Shown: positions 9,924 through 21,545 of the stretch, one piece after another
Layout: each line of letters begins with the position of its first letter
How positions within the stretch are numbered: position 1 is the first letter of the stretch
Source: Mytilus edulis
Lineage: Eukaryota; Mollusca; Bivalvia; Mytilida; Mytilidae
Direction of reading: 5' to 3'
DNA: 64,000 nucleotides
Assembly (NCBI RefSeq): GCF_963676685.1
Contig: NC_092357.1
Span: 70,398,971 to 70,462,970 of the forward strand
The notes under the pieces: generated by a model
The model's database searches: none
Told to the model about the DNA's origin: nothing
The model's input: only the letters and a program-made list of their open reading frames with translations
Translations under genes and position numbers: made by a program

Positions 9924-12900
9924 GTTATCGACAATAACATTCATCTTGCTGTTGGATTTAACATGTACAAGACAGATAGCATTATTGATTATTGATGTCC
10001 AAAACTGTTTCTTACCTGGTGGAAGTCTAGCGGTAACCGAAGGAGATCAGGTGATACCAGTAATAAACAATATCCGGTCTGAATATAAAGCAGACATTTC
10101 ATTGGTGGTTTTATCACAAGACTGGCATTGCAGTGACCACATATCGTTTGCATCTCAGCATAAAGGTGCCAATCAAGTCATTCAGCTTTCGTATGATAAA
10201 TCAGGTAGCAATAAAAAAAATATTACTGTTAAAGAGGGGCGAAAGATACTAAATATACATTCAAACTCATAAGCCGAAAATAAACTCAAAACCACATTGC
10301 CAAAACAGAAAAAGACCAACAAATAGATAATGGTAGACAATACACAACATAAAAACATAAGACTGATGAACACGAATCCCAGGAAAAAATGGGGGCGATC
10401 TTAGGTGCACTTAAAGACTCCCATTTTAAATTTCAGTATCATAATTTGTAAGCAGTATTTTCGGATATCACAATAATTACTCTTGCTTTTTTGCGACGTA
10501 CGACAATGGGAATAATAAACACGTAGAAATTTCTGAATTGAATTCTATAATATTTTAACGAAATACGTTTGACAATATCTAAAAAGATAAGTCCATAGAC
10601 GATTCAGTATAACACGTAAAATGTGTTTTTCCTACAAACAAACAACTCTTTATGTTGTTATGGTGATACATGTACATAACACTATCGGGAGCTGACTATG
10701 TAAATATCAGCTTGACATTTTAATCACATTCTATTTATGGAAATACTAATACAATTGAGGATAGAAATGGGACATGTGTCAAAAAGACAACAACCCGACC
10801 ACAGAACAGACAACAACAGAAGGTCACAAATAGGTCTCCAATGCAGCGATAAATTTCCGCACCAGGAGGCGTCCTTTACCTGGCCCCTAAACAAATATAT
10901 AGACCAGTTTAGTGATAATGGACGTCATACTTAACCCCAAATTATCACAAAAAAACTAAAAGTAAAAATAATCCAAGACTAATAAAAACGCCAGAGGCTC
11001 ATGGCTTGGGTCGGACGCAAAAATGCAGCGGGTTGAACATGTTGATGAGATCCCAACCCTCCCCCTATACCTCTAGCTAATATCGAAAAGTAAACGCATA
11101 ACAATACGCACATTAACAGTCAGTTCAAGAAAAGTCCGAGGCCGATGTCAGAATATTTAACAAAAGAAAATAAACAAAATGAAAATAATACATAAATAAC
11201 AACAGATAACTACCAGTTACATTTTGTAACTATGAAACATGCCAGCTCCTGACCTAAATTAAACTGATTGAAAAAATATCTCGTCATCATATGAATATCA
11301 GGTAGCAAACCTTCCCGTTAGGGGTTTAGTATCACACCATCATAACATATATGAGAAGAACATAACCAGTGTCATGCAAACAATGGTTTCTGCATGTGTT
11401 AAGTTCCGATGCAAGGACACTATAAGTGAATCAAAATTAAAGCCAAAATATACCATCTTTAATGACCTGACAACAGTATCATAACTTCTATATCATTTCT
11501 TAATAAGTCTTTTTAAAGGTTTTGTTAGCTTCTGAGGTGAATACTGACATATTTGTGCTTTATAAATAATATTACCATACTTTTTTATGTAAAATACCTG
11601 AACGTATAAGATGTATGCATGTTGAGCTTTATTTACGAATGATGTCCTTGTACCGATGATACAATATATTTAATGTTTTGACTAGTTTGTGATATCGAAA
11701 ACCCTGGTGAAATAATGTTTTAGCAATACATAAATTTCTCTCGTTAAAAATCTTAAACGTTGTTACATACACGAGCGAATCGTACAAGTTGAGATATATG
11801 AACACCGTAAGAAGGTGAGAAGGGACTGTAACCCTCTAAACATGGATAATTAACGATAGGAAATGAAAAATCACCTCTATTATCATAAATTTTTGTATGA
11901 AGCTTTCCGTTAATGATATAGATATCAAGATCGAGGAAAGGGCAGTGGTCATTGTTATTATTAGCTTTATTTCAAGTAAGTTCAACAGGATACATTTATT
12001 TAGTATACATACTGAAGTCGTCATTATTAAGAGCCAATATATCATCCAAATATCTAAAAGTATTATTAAATTTTTGTATCAAATGTTGTTTCGATGGGTC
12101 TTTACTGATTTGAGTCATAAGTTGTAACTAATAGCAATACAAAAACAGGTCTACAATAATTGATGCACAGTTAGTCCCAATTGGAATTCAGATAAACTGA
12201 GGATATACGGAATCTCCAAAGCGAACAAAGATGTAATCTAGTAAACAATCAAGAGCAGATATAGTATCAAAGCATGTCCAACTGTCATAGTTGTTTTGTT
12301 TATTGCTACTTAAACATTACCTAAAAGGGTTTGAACATATGTATTCACATTCTGACTTTTTAAATGCCTGTTTACTCGCGTAGTGGTATTTCATTAGGTG
12401 TTTGAATTTGTTTTTAATGAGAATGTGAGGCAATGTGGTATACAGGGTAGAAAAATCAAATTTGGTACAGATTCAAAATCAACAATATAAGCATGCAATT
12501 TATCAAATACTTCCAACGAGTTTTTGACACTATAAAAGTAATAAATTCCACTATTTCAAAGGGCTTATTTGAACAATTTATTATTAAGATTTTCAATATT
12601 TAAATGAGTGTTTGTCAAACTTCTATATATCAAGTGAATGCATCCAAGTGAATGAATCGTTAGTGAAGTGAAGTGTAATTGTCTGGCTGGACTGTTGTTC
12701 GTATCTAAATCTTTCTTTGTTTTAATGCCAATTCGTTGTTTTGTTTCCTCCAACATGTGATTTCAGATTGCCATTTGAATAATTCATATCTATTTATATA
12801 TTCACTTAGGTTCCCTATGTGATGAAAACAACAGCTGCACTGAAGTGGCATACGATCTTACTCAAAACCTGTGTTTTGACTTCCAACATGTGATTTCAGA

Positions 12901-15900
12901 ACGCCATTTGAGTAGTTCATATCTATTTATATATTAAATTAGGTTCCCTATGTGATGAAAACAACAGCTGCACTGAAGTGGCATACAATCTTACACAGCA
13001 CCTGTGGCCAGACCATTGTGTTATAAACACTCCATCAGCTAACTTTTCACACAACTTGACTCATGAGCCATCCGACCTTGTTGTAAGAAAAGGATATAAC
13101 TGCAAGGTATGTACTTAATAAGTTGCCCGTTGGTTCATCCTTACCAAATACCTTAAAATCACGTTTATAGGAACGAGAACATTTGAACAATCGGAATGTA
13201 CCGTATCTGCATAGTAAATGAAATCATGTTTTGACAACTAGTACTTCTACATTACAATAATTGTATGCTTCAACATACATATGTTATAAACAGGTCGCGT
13301 TCAACATCAGTTTTCAATATATATATATTATGTAGTTAGGAGACGAACAATTCAGAATTTTGTTTTACCTTTTATGTTGATGTCTTTTAAGTATCTCGTT
13401 TTTATGGTAAGACACGAACACAATAAATACAGCTAGTGAAACAATCAATATTAAAGAGAAAGATAGAAAAAAAATACCAAACACGAAACATTCTACATCT
13501 GTTTTTCTTGTGTTACTTTAGGTAGATTCTTATTCTGCATTTTACGACAATGGCGGTTTCCGCCATACAGAATTGCACGACAAGCTCAAGGAAGCCGGAA
13601 TAGACGCTTTAATCATAACAGGACTGGCACGTGATTACTGTGTTTACTATACAGCAATGGATTCTAAAACACTGGGTGTGTGTGATTTTTGTTTCTGATT
13701 ATTGTACCGATAAGGGGAAGAAAGAGAATAAAACGAAATGTCCATCGTTTCTGAAATGTTGTCAAAACTGTTGCAAATCAATACAATTTTTAAACACTCG
13801 TGGCAAACTTAAAAATTTAAATCACAAGAATACTGAACTCCGAGGATAATTTAATCGAAAACCCCTGATCACATGCCAACATCAAATGATAAAACACATA
13901 AAAAAACGAATAGACAACAACTGTCATGTTCCTGACTTGGTACAGGCATTTTTAAATGTAGAAAAGGGTGAATAGATCCTGGTTTTATAGCACTAAACCT
14001 CTCACTTGTACGACAGTCAATTCAAATTCCGCTATACTTACAATGATGCGTGAACAAAACAAACATAATAAATGAAATGGTCAAAATATGGATGCATCAG
14101 TCATCACTGTGTTACAATTTTAAAAGAAACAATTTTACAATTTTACAAAAAAAGGACAAAATCATCTATCAATATAAAAACACATTCATTGCTTCGCGTG
14201 TCTAAATGTAAGCACGTTAATAGAGATGTTTTGAATGTTTCACTGATATTCTTTTTATTATGATGGAGGGTCTAGATTACCGTACATTTGTTTATTTCGT
14301 TTGAATTATTTTACATTTGTCATTTTGGGAACTTAATTATCAATACTATGCAGTATTGGGTTTGATGATATTTGAAGTCCATACTGTGCCCTTTAGTTAT
14401 AAACTTTTATGTAACTTAGTCGTTTATTCTAATGTCCATGTTTTCTGTCATCTGCAGGATATGAAACATACGTTGTTTTAGATGCGACAAGACCAGTTAC
14501 CAAGGAAACCGGAGATTCTGCAGTAGCTGATATGAAAAGCAAAGGTAACATAAAGTGCTAACCAAGATTTGATAAATGCATTATGTGTTGAATGTATATT
14601 TTATTTGTTTAGGGGGCAGCTGAAGGACGCCTCTGGGTGCTGGAATTTCTCGCTTCATTGAAGACCTATTGGTGACCTTCTACTGTTTTCTGTTCTATGG
14701 TAGGGTTGTAGTCTCTTTGACACATTCCCATTTCCATTCTCAATTAGATATCTTCTAGTGGATGCACCGGTTCTACAATACCATTGCATGTGCCTTATCA
14801 GATAAATAAGGGCAACAGTAGTATACCGATGTTCAAACGCTCAAATCCCCAAAAATGTAAAAACAAAAGCTAAACAAAGTACGAAGTTGAAGCACATGTA
14901 GAACCAAAAGTTTTGCCAAATACAGATAAGGCAATCTATTCCTATATGGATCATCACAGTGCGTTGTACTTTGTGTGGTCCTTAGAATAAGTTAACTGAA
15001 TATGTACGGTTGAATGGTAGGAGGATATTCTTAACGAATCGATTTAATTTTAATGGCCCACTTATGGGCAAAATGTTTTCTGGTCAGTGCGTCCATTCGT
15101 CTTTCAGTCCGTCCGTTCGTCCGTCTGTTCCGCTTCAGGTTAAAGTTTTGGTTAAAGTTTTTGGTCGAGGTAGTTTTTGATGAAATTGAAGTTTAATCAA
15201 CTTGACACTTAGTACAAATGTTCCCTTTGATATGATATTTCTAATTGTTATGCCAAATTAGAGAATTTCCCCTCATTTTCTCGGTCCACTGACCATAGAA
15301 AATGATAACGCCGACGGAGCATCCGTGTACTGGGAATAAATTATTGTTCTTTCTGTATCATTATTGTATAATGTTATAAAACATTTTGGCGAAGATGACT
15401 CACTTACAATCATAAGAGAGTGCGACATGACTATATTTTCAATATTTAAATGAATTAATATAGAGAAACATGAGAAAGGAAAACAGGGATAACCTAACAT
15501 TTAGGCAGTGGAATAGATCACGAAAACCATCTACATCCTACTTTATTTTCTATTCTTTATATTTTAGCACCTCGTTATTCACTACTTTGTATTTCGTTTT
15601 CGTCGATTATTCTCTATTCTCAATTCTGTTAACTCTTCCAGACCCTTTTATATCAATAAATAATTGTGTAAATTCTTTTCTTTAGGTCTGAAATGGCATT
15701 CTTAAGCCTTTTTAACCTGTTTTTTAAATTTCGTTCTTTTTTACTCCGCAACATTATGTATGTATGTGTCTGTACCAAGTCAGGAGCCTGTAATTCAGTG
15801 GTTGTGGTTTATTTATGTGTTTCATATTTATTTTTCGTTCATTTTTTGTACATAAATGAGGCCGTTAGTTTTCTCGTTTGAATTGTTTTACATTGTCATG

Positions 15901-16762
15901 TCGGGGCTTTTTATAGCTGATTATGCGGTATGGGCTTCGCACATTGTTGAAGGGCGTGCGGTGACATATAATTGTTAATTTCTGTGTCATTTTGGTCTAT
16001 TGTGGAGAGTTGTCCCATTAGCAATCATACCACATCTTCTTTTATTTTTATTTACAGCAGCCCTTATTCTGATATCGATGACACACTCTTTAAACATGGC
16101 CAAACATTATTTCTTTAAGCAACTAGCACTATAGGCAAGTGACTACACTTTATATCATGTCTCAATAAGAGCACCCAAACTTTGTACTTGCTTTGGAAAA
16201 GAGTTATCTACCATCAGTAAGGAACGACCATATAACATTAAAGGGGGAGGAGTTATGTTTTTTCTTTATAAAAAATAGTCACAATTTGATGAAAAAAAAG
16301 TAATCTGGTCAGCAGATGACAAAAAAAAATTATGCTTGGAGACTTCATCAATACCTTATTGTGTTTTACTTTGAAAAAAATTTGAAAAACTGAGCTTAGC
16401 TTAAAGTGTTCTGTGAAAAAAATATACACCCCTTGAAATGAAATGGTTGCTACCTTAACATTATGTTTGATCAATTAATTTGTTATGACGTTGAAAATAT
16501 GTAAGAATCGATGTTTTTTTGTTGTTTATATCTTTCTGAATGACTGGTATGCTTTGATTTTTTTACTAGAGTAACATTGTTAAGTTCATTTATTCATTAA
16601 ATTAGGTATCATGTTTATGTTTCAGGTATTCAGATAATCGAATCACCCGATGTAGTTGGGGTAATTGCACAGCTGACCAGTGATGCGAAATGTTTAAATT
16701 CAACGTCTATATTGATGATTTCTATAATTCTATGTTTATTTAAGTGTTTGATAGGCATGTAG
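9924..16762 (+). CDS. Nicotinamidase/isochorismatase-family hydrolase, secreted, probably C-terminally membrane anchored (spliced)
   Basis: Five exons join in phase: 9924-10204, 12943-13106, 13522-13675, 14458-14544, 16626-16762; all flanked by AG...GT. About 270 residues are encoded, plus a missing upstream exon with the start codon, since the first exon begins mid-codon after a CAG acceptor. Visible motifs: LLIIDVQNCF with the catalytic Asp, QDWHCSDHISFA with the Asp-His-His metal ligands of nicotinamidases, VVRKGYNC with the catalytic Lys, and LARDYCVYYTA with the nucleophilic Cys. The family converts nicotinamide to nicotinate in NAD salvage. A hydrophobic N-terminal segment (STITFILLL), several N-x-S/T sites (NFS, NLT) and a C-terminal hydrophobic tail after SDAKCLNSTS suggest a secreted, GPI-anchored or tail-anchored form. 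Introns hold a Naiad copy (antisense) and other repeats. Fold assignment is strong; the substrate is inferred. Confidence 0.85.
10262..10440 (-). repeat. 3' fragment of retroelement family B
   Basis: Minus-strand sequence matches the untranslated 3' end of the RT element at 300-1065, including the GGGGCGATCTTAGGTGCAC block (compare GAGGTGATCTCAGGTGCTC near 400). It lies in intron 1 of the nicotinamidase gene. Confidence 0.6.
10750..12600 (-). pseudogene. 5'-truncated Naiad copy, antisense in the nicotinamidase intron
   Basis: The minus strand runs from the RT segment LNKAFENSG (about 12,590) through the FRYLDDILALNN catalytic box (about 12,010-12,050) and the DLDIYIINGKL block (about 11,900) to the 3' terminus near 10,754. 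Stops and indels interrupt the frame, including a stop shortly after the YLDD box. The 5' break is at about 12,600, so the GIY-YIG region and the CxC linker are absent. Its 3' UTR keeps the ATGATACTAAACCCC block discussed as a possible SECIS. Confidence 0.8.
12750..13010 (+). repeat. Tandem duplication (~132 bp) of an acceptor and partial exon
   Basis: CCAACATGTGATTTCAG occurs at 12,750 and 12,882; each is followed by similar sequence, a TTAG acceptor and GTTCCCTATGTGATGAAAAC. The second copy continues as exon 2 of the nicotinamidase gene. The first keeps about 46 bp of exon sequence (GTGGCATACGATCTTACTC) and then diverges without an obvious donor, so it looks like a decoy or pseudo-exon. Confidence 0.85.
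13855..14050 (-). repeat. Dispersed repeat R1 fragment in intron
   Basis: Contains, inverted, the R1 signature AACTGTCATGTTCCTGACTT and the CTGGTTTTATAGC...CCTCTCACTTGTACGACAG blocks also found at 19.55, 21.06, 22.14, 23.15 and 38.15 kb. Confidence 0.6.
14608..14748 (+). mobile_element. Short 3' tail of a Naiad-like element
   Basis: Starts GGGGGCAGCTGAAGGACGCC and ends CATTCTCAATT, matching the last ~140 bp of the full-length Naiad. It lies in the last intron of the nicotinamidase gene. Confidence 0.75.
15030..15345 (+). repeat. Dispersed bivalve repeat R3
   Basis: Contains GGCCCACTTATGGGCAAAAT, a pyrimidine-rich GTCCGTCCGTTCGTCCGTC tract and a CCTCATTTTCTCGGTCCAC...GCATCCGTGTAC end. A related terminal fragment is at 63.68-63.79 kb. 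Intronic, non-coding. Confidence 0.5.
15765..16055 (+). repeat. Dispersed bivalve repeat R2, long copy
   Basis: Runs from GTACCAAGTCAGGAGCCTG through GCTGATTATGCGGTATGGGC and the TTGTTGAAGGGCGTGCGG box to ATACCACATCTTCTTTT. Other copies: 26.25-26.45 and 38.48-38.82 kb (+), 57.56-57.93 and 59.34-59.54 kb (-). Length and lack of coding suggest a SINE or LINE 3' end; class not determined. Confidence 0.6.
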
Positions 16763-17765
16763 TGAGTTTTCTATCTTTTTTTATGTAGTAAATTGTCAAA
16801 TGTAAAGCCTTAAGAAACTTATTTCAAATCAACGTTGACCCGGGAACAGACGAGACGTTTTTGACATAAACCCGGACCATCAATTGGCTTGTCTACTCAT
16901 ACATTTGTGACGTATAATAAAGTCTGAATAGAAGCTACAAAGTAGAAAAAAACTCATGTTTACCACTGTAAATCTTGTAGCAACAATACTTGGTTTGATG
17001 GTCGCAAATTAGGTTTTCTGGCGACGGGTCTCTGATTGATGCCGTCGGAGCTTAACATACAATAGTGGTTTCTCAATTTTCAAGAAACTGACAGAAAACA
17101 CAGTCTAATCATTTATTTAAAATCTTTCAAATCATCAATTAAGAATTGATGTCATGAAAATTTGTGACTTTATCCAAATAAAATAAACGATACAAACGAT
17201 GTTGCATTATAATATGTAATGTAGAATGACAATGAAATTACTTTCAAGCAATTATATGAACAGGTGAGATCATTGATGTTAGTCTATAAATCATTTACCT
17301 CAAGATCACCGCCTTTGATTCAAAACAAGTACTATATAGAATTAAACTGGTTCCTTGTATTATATCTGATTATCTCTATCAGTGACTGGTAACGAGTGTG
17401 ACTCAGATGCCCGTATGTTCCAAGAGAGATAACAAGCTTACACAGAAAACACCAAAACAATTTACCTTTACATGTAAAATACATTTGTCATTTAAGATCT
17501 TTGCTTGCTGCATGTACAATATTGTTAAACAATTGATAATTTAAAGGAATATTACAGAAATGAGTTCCAATTTAAAAATTGTTTTGATTTCAATTGAAAT
17601 TTTTTTTTTTGATAAAGTGAAATAACGAAAACACCGAACTATAAATAAGTAAGGGAACGTTTCTAATCAAATGGTAAAAATCAAAAGATCAAACACATAA
17701 AATAAAGAAAAACAACTTTCACATTCCTGAAAATTTTGTAACAATCCAAGTGTTTTAGATAGCTA
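16763..17765. other. No gene seen
   Basis: Region after the nicotinamidase stop codon; it presumably includes its 3' UTR. AATAAA occurs at 16,916-16,921 (ATAATAAAGTC context), a possible polyadenylation signal about 155 bp after the stop. Nothing else is recognised. Confidence 0.4.
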
Positions 17766-17799
17766 ATAGTTATCAAAGGTACCAGGATTATAATTTAGT

Positions 17800-17843
17800 A
17801 CGCCAGACGCGCGTTTCGTCTACATAAGACTCATCAGTGACGC
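17800..17843 (-). ncRNA. Type I hammerhead ribozyme, monomer 1
   Basis: Minus strand: CTGATGA, a stem II GTC/GAC closing a 7-nt loop, GAAA, a very short palindromic stem III CGCGCG, then the UC cleavage site. Stem I pairs GCGTCA (5' side) with TGGCGT (3' side), six pairs including two wobbles. All conserved core residues are present, so self-cleavage is likely. The tiny stem III is like that of the dimeric hammerheads in Penelope-like elements. Confidence 0.85.
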
Positions 17844-18154
17844 TCATATCAAAATATTTTTTAAAGCCAAACAAGTAAAAAGTTGAAGAGCATTGAGGAT
17901 CCAAAAGTCCAAAAAGTTGTGCCAAATACGGCTAAGGTAATCTATGCCTGGGATAAGAAAATCCTTAGTTTTTCGGTAAATTCAAAGTTTTGTAAACAGG
18001 AAATTTATAAAATGACCACATTAATGATATTCATGTCAACACCGAAGTGTTGACTACTGGGCTGGTGATACCCTCGGGGACGAAACGTCCACCAGCAGTG
18101 GCATGGACCCAGTGGTGTAAATTTTTATCAAAGGTACCAGGATTATAATTTAGT

Positions 18155-18198
18155 ACGCCAGACGCGCGTTTCGTCTACATAAGACTCATCAGTGACGC
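18155..18198 (-). ncRNA. Type I hammerhead ribozyme, monomer 2
   Basis: Same core as monomer 1, base for base: CTGATGA, GTC/GAC stem II, GAAA, CGCGCG, cleavage after GTC, stem I GCGTCA/TGGCGT. It lies 355 bp from monomer 1. Confidence 0.85.
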
Positions 18199-18508
18199 TC
18201 ATATCAAAATATTTTTTAAAGCCAAACAAGTAAAAAGTTGAAGAGCATTGAGGATCCAAAAGTCCAAAAAGTTGTGCCAAATACGGCTAAGGTAATCTAT
18301 GCCTGGGATAAGAAATCCTTAGTTTTTCGGTAAATTCAAAGTTTTGTGAACAGGAAATTTATAAAATGACCACATTAATGATATTCATGTCAACACCGAA
18401 GTGTTGACTACTGGGCTGGTGATACCCTCGGGGACGAAACGTCCACCAGCAGTGGCATCGACCCAGTGGTGTTAATAGTTATCAAAGGTACCAGGATTAT
18501 AATTTAGT

Positions 18509-18552
18509 ACGCCAGACGCGCGTTTCGTCTACATAAGACTCATCAGTGACGC
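18509..18552 (-). ncRNA. Type I hammerhead ribozyme, monomer 3
   Basis: Identical core to the two upstream copies, 354 bp further on. Flanking sequence beyond stem I has a small A/T length change (ATATTTATAAAG in place of ATATTTTTTAAAG). Confidence 0.85.
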
Positions 18553-18699
18553 TCATATCAAAATATTTATAAAGCCAAACAAGTAAAAAGTTGAAGAGCA
18601 TTGAGGATCCAAAAGTCCAAAAAGTTGTGCTAAATACGGCTAAGGTAATCTATGCCTGGGATAAGAAACATATCACTATAATAATAATTGTTTATACGC

Positions 18700-19545
18700 C
18701 AAAAACACAGAAACCTTACGACAAAAACAAATATCAACAGAAGGTTTTTCTAAACGATAAAATATTAAAAAAAAATGCGTCAATTATCTATGTACTTATT
18801 GATTTCTAAGGTCACATAATTTAACATTTCACGCAGACATAGATAAACACAAAAGAAAAACGTTAGCAGTACATTGATAAAATTATAAAGAAATAGTATG
18901 GAAACAAACAAATTATAGAATAGTCATCTATTTCCATTTCAAAAATAAACACCAGTTAGAATTTTTTGCAATGGCTGCATATAATTTGTCCGAAACAAGT
19001 TGGTTGTCTGTAGCAGCTTGATTCGTTGTCACAATTTCTGGTGCAATATCCTCTAAACAGTTGTGCAAAAAACCATGATGTTCAAAATTTAGATGCATGA
19101 TTTTTTTCAAAATGTAGCGAGTACGACTTTAAAATAAAGTTTTACTTTAGATAATGCTATTTTCTTTTTATAGACGTATCTCATTGTTTTTGACCGATAA
19201 GAGAATGAGAATATTTTCTAACATATTAAGTCGAAGCGCACATGTGTTACTTTAACGTTTTTGTTTCCAATAGGGATTGGTAAACTTTAGAGTGTAAAGG
19301 TTAAGTTATAAGATGTATTTACGTAGGTTTTATTCATATTTTAAATTGAATAAATGTCATTGTTTGCGTCCCAGCTTAAACAATCAAGATCAAAAGCTAA
19401 TCATTAAGTTGATGTTTTCAGCGGACAATTTGAAGTTTACCTGATATTCATACTCCGATACAAAACACGACAAGCATTTGTGCAGAAATTTTGTTGAAAT
19501 AAGATATGTCGAGGTATTGAACAGAAACAGTTCTTAGAAGGATAC
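18700..19545. other. No gene seen
   Basis: AT-rich spacer. The short minus-strand frame at 18,928-19,110 has no recognisable domain and no splice sites that extend it. Confidence 0.4.
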
Positions 19546-19549
19546 AACC

Positions 19550-19745
19550 TTTAGCTAGCTATAAAACCAGGTTCAATCCAAAATTTTCCACATAAAAAAT
19601 GTCTGTACCACCGCAGGAATATGACAGTTGTTATCCATTCGTTTGACGTGTTTTAACTTTTTATTTTGCCATTTCGTTTGGAACCATCAATTTTGAATTT
19701 TCCTTGGAGTTCAGTATTTTTTAGATGTTTCTTTTTTCTTACATA
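19550..19745 (+). repeat. Dispersed repeat R1 fragment
   Basis: GCTATAAAACCAGGTTCAAT, CTGTACCACCGCAGGAATAT and ATCCATTCGTTTGACGTG follow the R1 order seen in other copies, ending in the GGAGTTCAGTATTTTT box. Confidence 0.6.
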
Positions 19746-20279
19746 ATTGAGCAATGCGCCATGTATTTAGTTAAACTGGTAGCCAGTCTTTTATTAGATT
19801 TACTTTAACAGAAAAAAAAAGCCAAACTGACTAGGATACCCATATGTAAGAGGCCGAAAATACCAAGGAGACACACAAAACCATTATATTGATGAAAAAG
19901 AAGCAACGCCACTTAAATTAAAAACTCCGACAGAAGACGAAAACACTCTAGATAACTAGCAAACTATAAACACAAACACCACCAAAAGCACGGGTAAACT
20001 ATTCTCCTTTTAAATTGTTTGTCACTGATTTTTATTTTAAGCACTCATGCATACTACATATTATTTTTTTTAGAATTTTACTATTTTTTATTTTTGTTTT
20101 GCCCTTTATTATTTATGCTGTTAGCGCCCCCTTGGTGTGTAGACATCTAATTATACTGCCAATTATTAAATGCAGAAATTCTAAATATAGAATGTTTCTC
20201 TCCGTTGTGCGAAAAGTATATATATTTACAAAACGCATTTCTGTGGAGTACTTTTAAGTAAACTTTGAACTTTTGAAAA

Positions 20280-20460
20280 ACTAAGTCTTGTCTACCTCAG
20301 GAATAGACTACCTTAGCTGTATTTGGCACAACTTTTAGGCCTATTTGGTTCTCAATGCTCTTCAACTTCGTACTCTATTTGAGGTTTAAACAATTTTTAT
20401 TCGAGACGATGTAGACGAAACGAGAGTCTGGCGTAAACATAATTTTTTATCCTGGTTTCT
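20280..20460 (+). repeat. Degenerate retrozyme monomer, plus orientation
   Basis: Plus strand carries CTACCTCAGGAATAGACTAC, CTTAGCTGTATTTGGC and CTCAATGCTCTTCAACTTCG (the reverse complement of the retrozyme monomer body), then GTAGACGAAACGAGAGTCTG and GCGTAAAC at 20,411-20,436. The GAAA half of the hammerhead is kept, but the CTGATGA half is lost and CGCGCG is mutated to CGAGAG, so it should be inactive. Confidence 0.65.
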
Positions 20461-20879
20461 ATGACGAGTTTATTCTGTAAAAAGTAAGAAGAACAATCAA
20501 TGTACGGGTGTCAAGATTACCGTTATTGGTTTCAGTAATATCAAAAGGTATGTCGTTGAAGTCTACTGATGTGCAATTTACAGACCATTATAAGTAATGC
20601 AGGCTTTATGAAGGTTTTTGTGAAACTCATTTTTCTTTATTTTTCATGCCTTGTAAATGTTATGTTTGATACTGATGCTACCGTTATGTTTGATGATGAT
20701 GCTAACATCTTGATTATGAAAGCTTAAACATAGAAAAAGGCCTCTGCAGAATAAAGACTATTTTCGAGAGAGTATTTGATCATTTGAAATACCAGCTTAA
20801 ACGTATGTAAAAAAACCAACTATTGCGTCAAAAACAATTAAAATGATTATACAAAAAGAGCACCAGATGTGTTATTAGA

Positions 20880-21290
20880 GTAAACAACTACCCTATATAA
20901 AGGCAACAGCAGTATACCGCTGTTCAAAATTCATAAATCGATAGTGAAAAAAACAAATCCGGGTTACAAACTTAAACTGAGGAAAACGTATCAAATAGAA
21001 GAGAACTACGACACAACAGAGACACAACACCGAAACGAAACACACACAGAAACTAACTATAATGTAACAATGGCCATTTTCCTGACTTGGTACAGGGCAT
21101 TTTTATGAAAAAATGGTGGATTGAACCTGGTTTTGTGGCATGCCAAACCTCCCGCTTTAATGGCAGTGTTAATTATAACATTAAAATGACAACATTACAC
21201 GACAGGGTTACAATAAATAAACAGATAAATGGGAGAAAATATAGGACAGAGAAACAAACGAATAATAGCCACCAAAAGGTAACAGGTTAA
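20880..21290 (-). repeat. Dispersed repeat R1, longest copy
   Basis: Inverted copy that links both R1 landmarks: ATAAAGGCAACAGCAGTATA at 20,897 and the CTGACTTGGTACAGGGCAT, GAACCTGGTTTTGTGGCATG blocks at 21,080-21,145. About 400 bp, non-coding; the small ORF inside is incidental. This copy shows that the separate fragments elsewhere belong to one family. Confidence 0.65.
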
Positions 21291-21299
21291 AAAATATTT

Positions 21300-21545
21300 C
21301 TATACACCAGACGCGCGCTACGTCGACACAAAATTATGCTCAGATGTAAAAAATTTGAAAGCCATTACAACTACCAAGTTAAAGATCGCCTAAGACAAAA
21401 AGTTGTGAGGCCAGGGTTATCCGCCTTGGACAAAAACATCATTATTATCAAGAATAACACATAGTTTTGCAAACAGTAAATTTTATAAAATGACTATATA
21501 ATAGATATACATAATTAAACTAAAGTGGTGACTAGCTATAGAATA
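21300..21545 (-). repeat. Highly diverged retrozyme relative
   Basis: CCAGACGCGCGCTACGTCGACACAAAA at 21,308 lines up with the hammerhead side of the array monomers, and AAAAAGTTGTGAGGCCAGGG and GTAAATTTTATAAAATGAC with the body. The GAAA box reads GTAG here and CTGATGA has become CTGAGCA-like, so no functional ribozyme is expected. Confidence 0.55.

Larger units (their letters stand above)
17768..18690 (-). mobile_element. Retrozyme-type array: three tandem monomers with hammerhead ribozymes
   Basis: Monomers of 354-355 bp, nearly identical, start with TATCAAAGGTACCAGG at about 17,771, 18,127 and 18,480. On the minus strand each carries a type I hammerhead core (next three entries). The other conserved part of each monomer contains nested complementary blocks (ACTGGG...CCCAGT, GCTGGTG...CACCAGC, and CAACACCGAAGTGTTG), so the RNA is predicted to be highly structured. 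The third monomer stops at about 18,670, in the middle of the unit. There is no ORF. Hammerhead-bearing small non-autonomous retroelements, expressed as circular RNAs, are established in metazoans including mussels; attribution of this array is from the motif. Confidence 0.85.

Noticed and set aside
10705-10934. Short ORF upstream of the Naiad copy
   Set aside because: Translates the inverted Naiad 3' tail (RIEMGHVSKRQQ), which recurs as a chance frame wherever that tail occurs.
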